A DNA stretch of 64,000 nucleotides from Myxococcales bacterium (GCA_029880325.1 JAOUOP010000023.1:1-64000); one strand, 5' to 3'; positions 26,480 to 36,976 are shown, counted from the first letter of the stretch. Program-made: numbers and translations. The notes: generated by a model from the letters alone, not told the origin.

Positions 26480-27628
26480 TCAGCCGAGGCCGCGCTCGAC
26501 CAGCCGGTCGATCAAGAAGCTCGATTGCTCGAGCGCCTCAGCCGTGAAGTCGCCGAAATAGGCCCGTACCTCCTCGAAGATGGCGTCGAAGCGGCCCTGA
26601 TCGCGGCGCTCGAGGATCTCGCGCAGCTCCTCGGCGGCCCTGCTGAAGGCCGCCGTCACCGCCGCCGTCTCGGGGTTGAGCATCTCGATCGGCCCGTAAA
26701 GCCGCGGATCCTGGGCGAAGTGTCGCGCCGCCACGTACAGCTCCATTAAATAGGCCGGCGAGGTGAAGGGCCGCGAGGCCTCGATGGGGCGATTGAGCTG
26801 CTCGAGGGTGCGCCCCAGGACCTGGGTCTGGAAGTGGGTCAGCACCTGCACCAGGGCCATGGCCCGGTCGTGCTCGGCGGCGTCGGCCTCGGTGACCACC
26901 AGCCCCCGCCCCTCCAGCAGGTCCACGAGCCAGCGATGCCACCGCTTGCCCCGCCCCGCGCAGACCACCACGCGCTGCCCCTGCAGGCTGTGGACGCCGG
27001 GGCCGAACATGGGGTGGGTGCCGATGACGCTGGCCTCGGTCGCCGCCAGCATGGCCGCGAGCGGCGCCTGCTTGATCGAGGTGATGTCCATCAGCAGCGC
27101 CTCGGGCGAAAGCGCCGGGCCCACCTCGGCGATCACCTGCAGGGTGGTCTCGATGGGCACCGAGATCACCACCACCTCGGCCGCCGCCGCCGCCACCTTC
27201 GGCGTCAGCTCGGTATCCAGGTCCGAGAGCGTGACGCGATGGCCCAGCTCAGCGAAGAGCCGCGCCAAAAGGCCGCCCATCTCACCGTGACCGCCGATGA
27301 TGGCGACGCGTTTCTGGTCCACCTGGCGCGGCGCCGAGGCCCCCAGGGCCGCCTGGTAGTCGCGGCTGGCGAGCATGATCTGCCGGTAGATGGACTCGAT
27401 GGGTGCCGGGTTCATGTCCAGGGCCTCGGCGCGGGCCCGCCGGTCATCGAGGATCTCACGCTCGCGGGCGAAGTCGCGGATCGCCCGGCTGGTGCTCTGC
27501 TTGACCGTCGCCACCTGGCGCACCACGTCCATGCGCTGCCGCAGCAGCTGCAGGAGCTGACGGTCGAGTTGGTCGATTTCTCGCCGCAGGGCCTGCAACT
27601 CGGGCGGCGGCGGAACGGTCTTGGCCAC
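26480..27628 (-). CDS. tyrA: Chorismate mutase-prephenate dehydrogenase fusion (T-protein type)
   Basis: About 382 residues for tyrosine synthesis. An N-terminal AroQ-type chorismate mutase (residues about 10-95, LRREIDQLDRQLLQLLRQRMD, VKQSTSRAIRD) is fused to a prephenate dehydrogenase. The NAD fold is AIIGGHGEMGG, followed by MDITSIK and THPMFGPGV, which are family landmarks. Length and order match the enterobacterial T-protein, which converts chorismate to prephenate and then to 4-hydroxyphenylpyruvate. The start is taken at GTG 27628; another GTG at 27646 is possible and neither has a clear ribosome site. The upstream open frame reads through a Pro-Gly-Trp repeat that belongs to the 3' end of the protease gene in another frame. 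Confidence 0.88.
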   Translation of the reverse strand: MAKTVPPPPELQALRREIDQLDRQLLQLLRQRMDVVRQVATVKQSTSRAIRDFAREREILDDRRARAEALDMNPAPIESIYRQIMLASRDYQAALGASAPRQVDQKRVAIIGGHGEMGGLLARLFAELGHRVTLSDLDTELTPKVAAAAAEVVVISVPIETTLQVIAEVGPALSPEALLMDITSIKQAPLAAMLAATEASVIGTHPMFGPGVHSLQGQRVVVCAGRGKRWHRWLVDLLEGRGLVVTEADAAEHDRAMALVQVLTHFQTQVLGRTLEQLNRPIEASRPFTSPAYLMELYVAARHFAQDPRLYGPIEMLNPETAAVTAAFSRAAEELREILERRDQGRFDAIFEEVRAYFGDFTAEALEQSSFLIDRLVERGLG

Positions 27629-27692
27629 GCCGCGACCATACTGCACGCGCAGCGCGGTCAAAAGCCGATTGCAGACCTCCCGGGCCGGTCGG

Positions 27693-29000
27693 TCAGCCGG
27701 CCGTGGACCCGGCCACGGACCCGGCCGTGGACCCGGCCATGGACCCGGCCACGGACCCGGCCACAGCCACCTGCCGAATCGCACCGATGCGCTGCAGCAT
27801 GGGCGGGTGCGAGTAGTGCAGAAGCACGTAGCCCGGATGCGGCGTGAGGTTGCCCAGGCTGTCGCGGGAGAGCTTCTTCAGCCCCTGCACCAGGGCCTCC
27901 CCCAGACCCGTGGTCTCGACGGCAAAGCGATCGGCCTCGAATTCGTGTTTGCGCGAGCGCGAAAGCATCCACAGCGACAGCATAAGCTCCACCGGCTGGT
28001 AGAGCAGGCTGCAGAAGACCAGCCCCGCGTAGACCGAGCTGTGTTCCATGCCGAAGGCCGCGTAGAGCGCGGGCTGGCCCATAAGATAGCCGAAGACAAA
28101 GAGCAGGATTCCCAGGTGCAGGATGCTGACCACCATGCCCTGGATCACGTGGCGCTTTTTGTAGTGCCCGACTTCGTGGGCCACGATCGCCAGCAGCTCC
28201 TCGGGGCTGTGGCGGTCGATCAGGGTGTCGAAAAGGCCGATGCGCCGGTGGCGGCCGAAGCCGGTGAAGAAGGCGTTGGCCTTGCTGGAGCGGCGCGAGC
28301 CGTCGACCACAAAGAGATTGTCTACGGGGAAGTCCACCGCACGCGCATAGTCCAGGATGCGCTGCCTGAGCTCTCCGTCTTCGAGCGGGGTGAACTTGAG
28401 GAAGATCGGCATCAACCAGCTCGGCGCCACAAATTGCAGCAGCAGGATCAGGGCCGTACTGGCCAGCCAGCAGTAGAGCCAGGCCAGCTCCCCGGCCTGT
28501 TCGAAGAGCGTGAGGATCAACGCACCCACGGGGCCACCGAGCGCGACCGCCAGGAGCAGCCCCTTGAGGCGATCGCCCACGAAGGTCTTGGCCGTGGTTC
28601 GGTTGAAGCCGAAGCGCTCTTCGATGACGAAGGTGCCGTAGAGCTGAAACGGCAGGTTGAGCAAGAGCTGCCCGCCCATCAGCGCGGCGATGAACAAAAG
28701 GCCCGTCAGCAAAGGTGCGAGCCCCAGCGCCCTGAGCTGCGAGTCGAGCCACTCGAAGCCGCCGCCGAACCAAAAGCCCAGCAGTAACAACAAGTTGAAA
28801 CTGCGCGGCCACAGGGCGAAGCGACTGCGCACGCGCGTGTACTGCTGGGAGCGGCGGTAGCTGTCGGCGTCGTAGACGTCGTCGAATTCCGCGGGCAGCT
28901 CGGGCGCCATGGCGCGCAGGTTGAGCAGGTCGGCGACCGTGCTCAGCAGGTAGGAGCCCAGCAGCGTGGCCAGGACGATGATGGCATAGATGTTGAGCAT
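27693..29000 (-). CDS. Ste24/M48-family membrane zinc metalloprotease
   Basis: A 435-residue integral membrane protease like yeast Ste24 (CAAX prenyl protease 1). It has about six or seven membrane helices, the zinc-binding HEVGHYKK motif in the second half, and the third ligand in HEFEADRFAVE. Bacterial relatives take part in membrane-protein quality control; the substrate here is unknown. ATG 29000 begins the first helix (LNIYAIIVLATLL). The C-terminus ends in five short VAGS/MAGS/TAGS units encoded by an in-frame 12-base tandem repeat, outside the enzyme domain. The TyrA-type gene starts about 65 bases downstream on the same strand. Confidence 0.9.
   Translation of the reverse strand: MLNIYAIIVLATLLGSYLLSTVADLLNLRAMAPELPAEFDDVYDADSYRRSQQYTRVRSRFALWPRSFNLLLLLGFWFGGGFEWLDSQLRALGLAPLLTGLLFIAALMGGQLLLNLPFQLYGTFVIEERFGFNRTTAKTFVGDRLKGLLLAVALGGPVGALILTLFEQAGELAWLYCWLASTALILLLQFVAPSWLMPIFLKFTPLEDGELRQRILDYARAVDFPVDNLFVVDGSRRSSKANAFFTGFGRHRRIGLFDTLIDRHSPEELLAIVAHEVGHYKKRHVIQGMVVSILHLGILLFVFGYLMGQPALYAAFGMEHSSVYAGLVFCSLLYQPVELMLSLWMLSRSRKHEFEADRFAVETTGLGEALVQGLKKLSRDSLGNLTPHPGYVLLHYSHPPMLQRIGAIRQVAVAGSVAGSMAGSTAGSVAGSTAG
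27699..27771 (-). repeat. 12-base tandem repeat at the 3' end of the Ste24-type gene
   Basis: Six imperfect copies of GGACCCGGCC with a two-base spacer (GT, AC or AT). They keep the reading frame and encode alternating V/M/T-A-G-S at the C-terminus of the protease. In other frames the same DNA reads as Pro-Gly-Trp or Arg-Gly repeats, which explains several spurious open frames here. Confidence 0.85.
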
Positions 29001-29068
29001 GAAACGTCGAGCATGAAAGGCGGCACTGGTGACTGTTGCCACCAGCGCCCCGCGGCGTAGCGCATTTC

Positions 29069-29101
29069 AGCGGCTTCGACCACCGCGCTGTCGAAGCCGC
29101 T
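29069..29101 (-). terminator. Hairpin after the 29117-29491 open frame
   Basis: A perfect 12-bp stem, AGCGGCTTCGAC at 29069-29080 with GTCGAAGCCGCT at 29090-29101, and a nine-base loop. On the minus strand it is 16 bases after the stop of the small gene that follows citrate synthase, so it probably ends that transcript. No T tract follows. Confidence 0.6.
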
Positions 29102-29116
29102 CGGCCCACGCCAGCC

Positions 29117-29491
29117 TCAGCTCTCGTCGGGACGCGACCCGGACGCCGCCGTGCCCACCGGATACCTTCCCGAGTGCTGGCGACCGGGCGCGTGCTCGCC
29201 GACGAAGGCGGAAGTCAGGCATCGCAGGTAGAGCAGGGCCCACAGCTGCTGCGGCGGTAGCAGCCGGCGCGAAAGCAGCTCGTCCAGCGACTGCGGGCGC
29301 GCTGCCAACGCCTCGACCACGGCGAGCTCACGCCGCTTGAAGCCGTAGATGCCCAGGTCCGGCGCCGGGTCGAGCTGCAGCGGTTTTTGCCCGCAGGCTT
29401 CGAGCACGCGATCGATGAGCTGGGAGCTGCCCGCCCCGATTCGCAGGGCGGCGACCGCCACCGCCCGGGCGTCGCAGGGCCCGCGCGTCAC
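29117..29491 (-). CDS. Possible small hypothetical protein downstream of citrate synthase
   Basis: A 124-residue open frame of unknown function. Its middle (IDRVLEACGQKPLQLDPAPD, GFKRRELAVVEALA, QLWALLYLRCLTSAFVG) looks like helical protein with a sensible hydrophobic pattern. The C-terminal 25 residues are low-complexity. It starts about 90 bases after the citrate synthase stop on the same strand and ends just before a good hairpin, which fits the last gene of that transcript. No ribosome site is clear, and it may be the 3' part of a once longer gene. Confidence 0.42.
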   Translation of the reverse strand: MTRGPCDARAVAVAALRIGAGSSQLIDRVLEACGQKPLQLDPAPDLGIYGFKRRELAVVEALAARPQSLDELLSRRLLPPQQLWALLYLRCLTSAFVGEHAPGRQHSGRYPVGTAASGSRPDES

Positions 29492-29579
29492 GTGGGCGCG
29501 GGGGCGAGCTGTCCGCGCTCGCCCCCAGCCCGTTCGGGGTGGTCCCGGGGCACCCAGGTTCGCCGGCTGCAGCCCGCCT

Positions 29580-30866
<1,287 letters not shown>

Positions 30867-31030
30867 TCCGTCGTGGCTCCTTTCCTATCCCACAGCAGGT
30901 CCGCGACCGACCCGGTGTCATCGCCGCCCGCGTAAGGCGCCCGCTGGGCCGTGCGTCAGCGGTCGATTGTAGCGCAGTCGGCCCCGTTGCTTCAAAAGCT
31001 GCGTGCTGTGCGCGCCCTACGCGCCCCTCA

Positions 31031-31549
31031 TCAGACGTCCAGTGGATCGGAGGCCAAGCTGCGGAAGGCGCGGTTGAAGTAGAGCAGGGGCTCGCCGTCG
31101 GCCTCGCCGGGGCCCAGGGCACGCACGGCGCCGATGAGGACGGTGTGGTCGCCCACCTCGTAGCTGCTCTCCACGGTGCAATCGAGCCAGCCGAGGCAGG
31201 CGCTCAGGATCGGCGCCGAGGTGACTTCTTCCCGCACCGCGAGCCCCTCGAAGAGGTCATCGACGCCGGGCAGCATCTTGGCGAAGCGGGCGGCGAGCCG
31301 GGCGTGTTCGCGTCCGAGAATGTGGACGGCGAAGCAGCCGGACTCGCGCACCATGGGCAGACTGTCGGTGTCGCGACCGAGGCAGACGAGCACCCGGGGC
31401 GGCTCTGCGCTGACGGCGGAAAAGGCGCTGACGGTCAGGCCGTGGGGCTCACCCTGGTTGCGGGTGGTGACCACGGTGACGCCGCTGGGAAAGCGGCTGA
31501 GCACTTTCTTGAAGGCTTTGGGGGGCGGCTCGGGGGGGGTGCTGGCCAT
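31031..31549 (-). CDS. Flavin reductase-like FMN-binding protein
   Basis: A 172-residue soluble protein of the flavin reductase (HpaC/RutF-like) family. Conserved parts are FPSGVTVVTTRNQGEPHGLTVSAFSAVSAEPPRVLVCL near the N-terminus, which holds the FMN-binding loop, GCFAVHILG, and the C-terminal GDHTVLIGAVRAL. Such proteins use NAD(P)H to supply reduced flavin to a partner oxygenase. The luciferase-like oxidoreductase 10 kb away might be a partner, but nothing shows this. ATG 31549 is chosen because the domain begins a few residues later; upstream sequence is the palindromic repeat element. Confidence 0.87.
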   Translation of the reverse strand: MASTPPEPPPKAFKKVLSRFPSGVTVVTTRNQGEPHGLTVSAFSAVSAEPPRVLVCLGRDTDSLPMVRESGCFAVHILGREHARLAARFAKMLPGVDDLFEGLAVREEVTSAPILSACLGWLDCTVESSYEVGDHTVLIGAVRALGPGEADGEPLLYFNRAFRSLASDPLDV

Positions 31550-31606
31550 GGCGGGCGATGATAACGCCCGAGCACGCGCGGTCACGGGAATTGTGCTCGC
31601 GAGCGT

Positions 31607-31769
31607 GCTAAGGGTCTGCGCAATAAAGTTACCAACTCGACTCCGATCCATCCCGTCCAGCTGCGTTGCGCCGCCTTCAAATACATGGAGTATTCGCGCG
31701 GCGCCGCGCCTTGCCGGACGGGCGCCTCGAAGCCGATTTGGCAACTTTATTTCGACCAGGGCCCTTAGC
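31607..31769. repeat. 163-base imperfect palindrome, MITE- or REP-like element
   Basis: The ends GCTAAGGG and CCCTTAGC are inverted. Inside them AATAAAGTT and AACTTTATT match, and the similarity continues through about 36 bases per side to CCCGTCC/GGACGGG, with gaps. The centre is AAATACATGGAGTATT-like. The whole could fold into one long hairpin. It contains no gene and fills the region between the divergent flavin reductase and hisC starts, ending 14 bases before the hisC ATG. Only one copy was found in this window. Confidence 0.72.
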
Positions 31770-31782
31770 GTCTGCCGCCGCC

Positions 31783-32895
31783 ATGCACGCGAAACCGAAA
31801 CCCAGACACTTCGAGCGCGACAATGTCAAAGCCATGGAGGGCTACGTTCCCGGAACGCAGCCGGGGGACCTGGCCATGCTCAAGCTCAACACCAACGAAA
31901 ACCCCTACCCGCCCAATCCGGCGGTGCTCGCGGCCCTGGGGGGCGTCGAAGGCGAGCTCTTGCGCCGCTACCCCGATCCCTCGGCCCTGCCCTTTCGCCA
32001 GCTGGCAGCCGAGGTCCATGGCCTGACGCCCGAGCAGGTGATCGCGGTCAATGGCAGCGACGAGCTCTTGCGCCTGGCCATCGCCACCTTTGTGCCGCCC
32101 GGCGAGCCCATCGGTCTTATCGATCCCAGCTACTCGCTCTACTCCACCCTGGCCGCCGCCCATGGCAGCCCCGTGGTCGGCGCCGAGCCCGACGCCGACT
32201 TCGCACCGCCGGCCGACCTGGCCGAGCGCATGAATCGGGCCGGCGTGCGGCTGCTCTTCCTGGTCAACCCCCACGCGCCCTCGGGCCAGCTCACCCTGCT
32301 CGACCGCGTCGAAGCCCTGGCCCGGGACTTTGAAGGCGTGCTGCTGCTGGACGAGGCCTACGTGGACTTCGTCGACCCGGCCCTCGGCTACGACGCGCTG
32401 CCCCTGTGCCGACAGCTCGACAACCTGCTCGTGCTGCGCACCTTCAGCAAGGGCTACAGCCTGGCGGGGCTGCGCTTTGGCTACGGCATGGGCGCCCCTT
32501 CGCTGATCGAGCCGATGCTGTGGAAGACCCGCGACAGCTACAACGTCGACGCCATCTCCCAGCGCCTGGCGGCGGTGGCCCTCGAGCATCGCGCCGAGGC
32601 CGCCGCCCACTGGCTCACGATTCGCCAACAGCGCGAGGCCCTTGCCGCCGCCCTTCGCGCGCTGGGCTTCGTCGTGCCCCCGAGCCAGACGAACTTTCTG
32701 CTGGCGAAAGTGCCCGAGCCGATCGCGGCCCCGGTGCTGCAGCAGGCGCTGGCGCGCGCGGGGATTCTGGTGCGCTACTTCGATGCGCCGCGCCTGCGCG
32801 AGTCCCTGCGCATCACCGTGGGCACGCCCGAGCAAAACCGAAGGCTGCTCGAGGCGCTCGCCCAGGCGCTGTCTGCTCTGCCTTCGAGCGGCTGA
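31783..32895 (+). CDS. hisC: Histidinol-phosphate aminotransferase HisC
   Basis: A 370-residue PLP enzyme of fold type I. It converts imidazole-acetol phosphate and glutamate to histidinol phosphate in histidine synthesis. The PLP Lys is in RTFSKGYSLAGLRFGY, LNTNENPYPP is the N-terminal substrate segment, LIDPSYSLY and LLLDEAYVDF are the PLP-contact regions, and LRITVGTPEQNRRL is the C-terminal Arg region. Some relatives act on aromatic amino acids, so that role is possible too. ATG 31783 is chosen because the conserved N-terminus starts there; the frame stays open back through the palindromic element. No other his genes are nearby. Confidence 0.9.
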   Translation: MHAKPKPRHFERDNVKAMEGYVPGTQPGDLAMLKLNTNENPYPPNPAVLAALGGVEGELLRRYPDPSALPFRQLAAEVHGLTPEQVIAVNGSDELLRLAIATFVPPGEPIGLIDPSYSLYSTLAAAHGSPVVGAEPDADFAPPADLAERMNRAGVRLLFLVNPHAPSGQLTLLDRVEALARDFEGVLLLDEAYVDFVDPALGYDALPLCRQLDNLLVLRTFSKGYSLAGLRFGYGMGAPSLIEPMLWKTRDSYNVDAISQRLAAVALEHRAEAAAHWLTIRQQREALAAALRALGFVVPPSQTNFLLAKVPEPIAAPVLQQALARAGILVRYFDAPRLRESLRITVGTPEQNRRLLEALAQALSALPSSG

Positions 32896-32927
32896 GGCTT
32901 GCTTTCAGGCTTGCTTTCAGGCTCGGC

Positions 32928-33473
32928 TCAATCGGCGTAGGCCCGGCGCTCACGTAGCAGCTCCTCGGCCTGCTCCCGGCTCAGGGCCGGCTTTTCGACC
33001 GGCGCGGCCTGCCGAATGTGCAAGCGGCTGGCGTGGCGGGCGCCGCTCAGACGGGCTGCGCGCACCGTGACCGGCGGCGCCTTGGGCTTTTCCTTGATGC
33101 GCGCGGCCACGTAGGTGGTCGAGCCGTCGCTGCGGCGGTCGACGTTGCCGGTAAAGAGCCGCGGTCCCAGGTAGTCGGTCAGCGCTTCGATCCCGACGCG
33201 CTCACTCTGGTAGACCCACTCGTATTTGCCGCTCTTGATCAGCAACATGCCGCGCGGAATCGGCAGCTCGGCCACCGTTTCACCGGAGGGCAAGAGCTTG
33301 CCCTGGGCATCGAAGAGCTTCTGCGCCGCGACCTTCTCTTTCAGCGCCTCTTCGCGCCTGGGCGCATCGAGCAGCGCGCGCTGGCGCTCGCTGGCGGCCG
33401 GCGGCGCTGGCTCACCCGAGCAGGCGGCGAGCAACAGTAGGGCGAGCAAGGGGCCTTGGGTGTTGGGCGTCAT
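32928..33473 (-). CDS. Lipoprotein of unknown function, last gene of the minor-pilin operon
   Basis: A 181-residue lipoprotein with signal LLALLLLAACSG, the Cys being lipidated. The body has no recognised domain but includes SGETVAELPIPRGMLLIKSGKYEWVY and a Lys/Pro stretch. Its ATG overlaps the stop of pilY1 by four bases (ATGA), so it is translated with the pilin genes and is probably part of pilus assembly or an anchoring step at the membrane. It is not similar enough to PilP or PilE to be named. Convergent with hisC; a 12-base direct repeat (AGGCTTGCTTTC twice) lies between them at 32895-32918. Confidence 0.8.
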   Translation of the reverse strand: MTPNTQGPLLALLLLAACSGEPAPPAASERQRALLDAPRREEALKEKVAAQKLFDAQGKLLPSGETVAELPIPRGMLLIKSGKYEWVYQSERVGIEALTDYLGPRLFTGNVDRRSDGSTTYVAARIKEKPKAPPVTVRAARLSGARHASRLHIRQAAPVEKPALSREQAEELLRERRAYAD

Positions 33474-36400
33474 TCGACGGTGGAAGCCCAGGACATGATG
33501 CGGCTGAGACCGGCGTTGCGGTCGACCGCCAGCTGAAGACTATCAAAAGCCGAGCCCCCGCGGCGCTGCAGCAGGGTGCTGACGGCGCCGTCGTCGACAC
33601 CGTGGGCGACCAGGAAGCTCTGGCGCGAGCCATCTCCGCCCGGGATGAAGTAGGGCTGGCCGGTCAGCGGATCGGCTACGGTCTGGATGTCGCTGCAGCT
33701 GGGCCGCTGCAGGAAGCTCACGCCCATGACCATGAAGTTATCCGGAGCGCTCGCGGCGTCGATGTTGACGACGCTGGTGGTATCGCCGTCGCCCCCGTAT
33801 TCGGTGCTGCGAATGGGGCCGTAGGTTGTGACCCCGTCTTTCGGGCTCACATGGGGGTCGCCCAGGTCGCGGTTTAGATAGTGCACCGCGAAGATCCGGC
33901 CCTTGCCCAAATCGCAGGCGTTGCCGCTGTTGGCGACGGGGATGAAGGTTGCGAAGTAGAGAATGCCATCGATCAGGGTCATGGGCCCGGTCACCATCTC
34001 GCTGACCTCGAAGCCGGCTATGTCCTTGACGCGCATCTCCCAGTTGATGGCCGCCACATAGCGCTCGGCGCCAGTGGCCACGGTGTCCAGATCGAGGACT
34101 TCGGTGAGTGAGACCACGCGATTTTTCGCCGTCGGCTCGGAGAAGCTATCGGTATTGCCCGTGCCGACGATCACCACCACTTGACCGGCGTTGTCGACGC
34201 TCAGGATGGGCGCCTCGTAGCTGAGCTCACCTTCGAGCGGCGACGCGTCCCAGAAGAGATCGTGGAAGGGGTGGGCCTCCCACAGCGCCGGGTCGGCGTG
34301 GCTCATGTCGATGCGCCAGACGACGCCGTCGGCGTCGGTGAGGAAGGCGCGCGAGACCAGCGTGCCCACATCGCCGAGGTAGAGCGCGGGTGTGCTCACC
34401 AGGGGTGAGGGAAAGGGAGCCTTGGTGCCCGTCGCAAGATCGGCGGTCATCTTGCGGATCAACTTGCCCGTCTCCACGTCCACGAAGTAAAGCGAGCGGC
34501 CGCCCTTGCTGTCCTGCCAGCAGGGCACGTTGAAGCGGTGCATGGGCTTTTTGGCGCTTGGCGGAATGCCGTCGTGACTGGTGTAGGGCGTGCCCGTGCT
34601 CGCGTTGCGCTTGCTGTCGTTCAAGCCGCCCGCGTTGCAGTCGATGGCCGTGCCCAGCCGGCCCTGGCCGCCCGGTAGGATCGCCACGGCCCGCTCCTGC
34701 TCGACGCCGTCCCACCGCACCAGCACCTGCCCGATGGCCGGCTGCCCGTAGGTCAGTCCCATGTAGTCGTCGGTGAACTGCCACATGAACTCGGGGGCGG
34801 TCGGGTTGGTCACATCGAGCGCGACGTAGGCGCGACCGCCGCCGCGCATGCCCGTGAGCAACACCGTGTGGTAGTCCAAGCCGGAGGCGATGGCCTCCTT
34901 GTCACGACTGAAGAAGACATCCTTGACCACCGGCGTGCCGTCCATGGTGAACTGGTGGATGTTCAGGTTGGTCTGCAGGTCGTTGAGCAAAAGCGGCGGC
35001 ACGAAGCCCCACATCTCCTCGCCTGCGGCGTAGGGCTTCAGCCCCAGGGTGGCGTCGCCAGCGTAGTCCTTGACGGAAAAGGCGTGCAGGATGCCGTCGT
35101 TGCTGCCCACGTAGAGCGTCAGCGGTCGATTCCGGATCTCGGGGCGCGCCCGGAAGAGGTTGAAGCTGTCGTCGGCGGTGTCGAACGCGGGCGAGCCCAC
35201 GGCCACCGGATCGGAATGGTAGACGTCACCGAGGCGCTTGCGCTCCCGCACGCTGCCGTTTTGCCCGTACATCCAGTCCATGATCGCGGCCTTTTCGGGG
35301 TCGGTCGCCACCCCCAGCACGGCCGGCGAGACGAAGGCGTCCTTGAGCTCGATCTTGGCGCAGCCGCTAGCGCCACAGGCCGCGTTGGTGTCGCTCGCGT
35401 GACGGTAGAGATGGGCATCGCCGCTGGGCTCGATGGAGGGCTGCCACTTGGCGGTCCAGAGATCGCGCGCCAGTTGAGCATTGAGCGTCTCATGAAATTT
35501 GTCCGTCGTGTCCAGCGGCTCCTGGACGAAGCCCCCGGTGGCGCAGGAGAAGCGGCGCCGTTCGATGATGCCGGTCCAGGGATCGCCGTCGGCCAGGGGC
35601 AGATTGAAGCCGGTGCCGAGCTCGTACTGCTTGATCGGCGAACCGAGAGGATCGTCGACGACCGCCGGAATCGAGCGCGAGATGGGCTTGAGCGCCGCTT
35701 CGATCACGCGCGTGAGATTGCCGATCAGGTCGCCGAAGTTATCGGCGAAGTAGGCTTCGTTGCCATCGCCGTCGGTGTCGCAGGTGGTCTCGGGGCAGCC
35801 CTGCAGGGCGATGGCGTTGAGGCGATCCTTGACCGCGAGGTCGTTGATGGACAGGCCCACGACGAAGAGCTGCTGCAGCTGGGGCAGGTCGCCACTGCGC
35901 CCGCGCACCAGGTCGTAGGCAGCCTGCTCGGGCGTGGGATAGGGACACTTCATGGAGTCCGGGTCGTTGCCAGGGCCGCCGCAGTAGAGCGGATCGGTCG
36001 GATCCTGGGTGGTGGCGCAGTCACAGCCCAGGTCCCGGTAGTCGGCGTCCGGCTTGCCGTCGGTGATCAGCATGGCGTAGCGATCGCGACAGGAGCCGTA
36101 GAGGTCGGTGAGATCGTTTTTGATGTGGTAGTAGAGATCGTCGAGGGAGGCGGCGATGGGCGTGCCGCCGTAGGGCCGCGCCAGAAGCAGCGCCTTTTGG
36201 ATGTCGTCGTTGATGCTCTGGGGCGTGGGGGTCGAACAGATCGAGCACCAGGAGGGACAGCTTCCACTCGACTCGGTGCAAGAGTTGAGCGAAACCAGCG
36301 AGCCGGCGGCTGCGGCGGGGCTGCGCGCGCCGGTGTCCATCATGTAGTCGGTGACGCAGTTGGGATAGTGGAAGGACTTCGGTCCGCCATAGGACCACAG

Positions 36401-36976
36401 GCCCTTCTCGCTATCGCTGCGGGCCCTCGAGAACTCGGATGCCGGAATCTGCAGGTCGGAGCCGACGTAGGTCGCCAGGCCATCGAAGGTCATCAGACCG
36501 AAGCGCACGGCGCTCTTGTACTGGTCGAGGATGCCGTTGTTGTTCTGATCGATGGTGCTGGTGGTCGAATCGGGCGGGCAGGCCATGCCGGCACCCGCTG
36601 ACGTGCAGTCCCAGGGCTGGTGGTAGTCGGTGAAGTAGCGCACATCGTAGCTGCCCGGAAAGTTGTCGGCGCGGTCCAGGGCTTCGCACTCGAAATTGTT
36701 GAAAGTGCCGGTCAGCGCCTCGAGGGTGACCGCCCAGCGGTTTTTCTTTTGGTCGAGGACGGTCGAGTCACACTTGGGCAGGCATTCGATGCAGCTCCGA
36801 GATGAGCAGGTGCACTTGGGCAGCCGCTCCATGGAACCGGAGGTGTCCACCACCAGCATCATGTAGGGGAGGATCTCGCGCAGGTCATTGCTCGTCTGGG
36901 CCGCAGCCGCGGGCGCCAGGGCCAGCACGGCGCCGAGCCCGAAGATCGTGAGCAGCAGGTACTTCATCGCTCCCAT
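33470..36976 (-). CDS. pilY1: PilY1-type pilus adhesin/assembly protein
   Basis: A 1168-residue exported protein of the PilC/PilY1 family, involved in type IV pilus assembly and adhesion. A signal peptide covers the first 26 residues. A von Willebrand A-like domain follows with a MIDAS start D-T-S-G-S-M at 44-49 and a Cys-rich stretch just after it. The C-terminal half is a beta-propeller of the PilC type (LYVGSNDGILHAFSVKDY, GQGRLGTAIDCNAG, ALYLGDVG). A calcium-like Asp-rich loop DTDGDGNEAYF is present. ATG 36976 is chosen because GGAGAG lies at the right distance and the signal peptide begins there. The open frame runs 156 codons further upstream across the pilX gene end. Stop overlaps the next lipoprotein start. 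Confidence 0.93.
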   Translation of the reverse strand: MGAMKYLLLTIFGLGAVLALAPAAAAQTSNDLREILPYMMLVVDTSGSMERLPKCTCSSRSCIECLPKCDSTVLDQKKNRWAVTLEALTGTFNNFECEALDRADNFPGSYDVRYFTDYHQPWDCTSAGAGMACPPDSTTSTIDQNNNGILDQYKSAVRFGLMTFDGLATYVGSDLQIPASEFSRARSDSEKGLWSYGGPKSFHYPNCVTDYMMDTGARSPAAAAGSLVSLNSCTESSGSCPSWCSICSTPTPQSINDDIQKALLLARPYGGTPIAASLDDLYYHIKNDLTDLYGSCRDRYAMLITDGKPDADYRDLGCDCATTQDPTDPLYCGGPGNDPDSMKCPYPTPEQAAYDLVRGRSGDLPQLQQLFVVGLSINDLAVKDRLNAIALQGCPETTCDTDGDGNEAYFADNFGDLIGNLTRVIEAALKPISRSIPAVVDDPLGSPIKQYELGTGFNLPLADGDPWTGIIERRRFSCATGGFVQEPLDTTDKFHETLNAQLARDLWTAKWQPSIEPSGDAHLYRHASDTNAACGASGCAKIELKDAFVSPAVLGVATDPEKAAIMDWMYGQNGSVRERKRLGDVYHSDPVAVGSPAFDTADDSFNLFRARPEIRNRPLTLYVGSNDGILHAFSVKDYAGDATLGLKPYAAGEEMWGFVPPLLLNDLQTNLNIHQFTMDGTPVVKDVFFSRDKEAIASGLDYHTVLLTGMRGGGRAYVALDVTNPTAPEFMWQFTDDYMGLTYGQPAIGQVLVRWDGVEQERAVAILPGGQGRLGTAIDCNAGGLNDSKRNASTGTPYTSHDGIPPSAKKPMHRFNVPCWQDSKGGRSLYFVDVETGKLIRKMTADLATGTKAPFPSPLVSTPALYLGDVGTLVSRAFLTDADGVVWRIDMSHADPALWEAHPFHDLFWDASPLEGELSYEAPILSVDNAGQVVVIVGTGNTDSFSEPTAKNRVVSLTEVLDLDTVATGAERYVAAINWEMRVKDIAGFEVSEMVTGPMTLIDGILYFATFIPVANSGNACDLGKGRIFAVHYLNRDLGDPHVSPKDGVTTYGPIRSTEYGGDGDTTSVVNIDAASAPDNFMVMGVSFLQRPSCSDIQTVADPLTGQPYFIPGGDGSRQSFLVAHGVDDGAVSTLLQRRGGSAFDSLQLAVDRNAGLSRIMSWASTVE

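Noticed and set aside
34868..36601. 577-codon plus-strand frame opposite pilY1
   Set aside because: Shadow frame; the minus strand has the vWA and propeller signatures.
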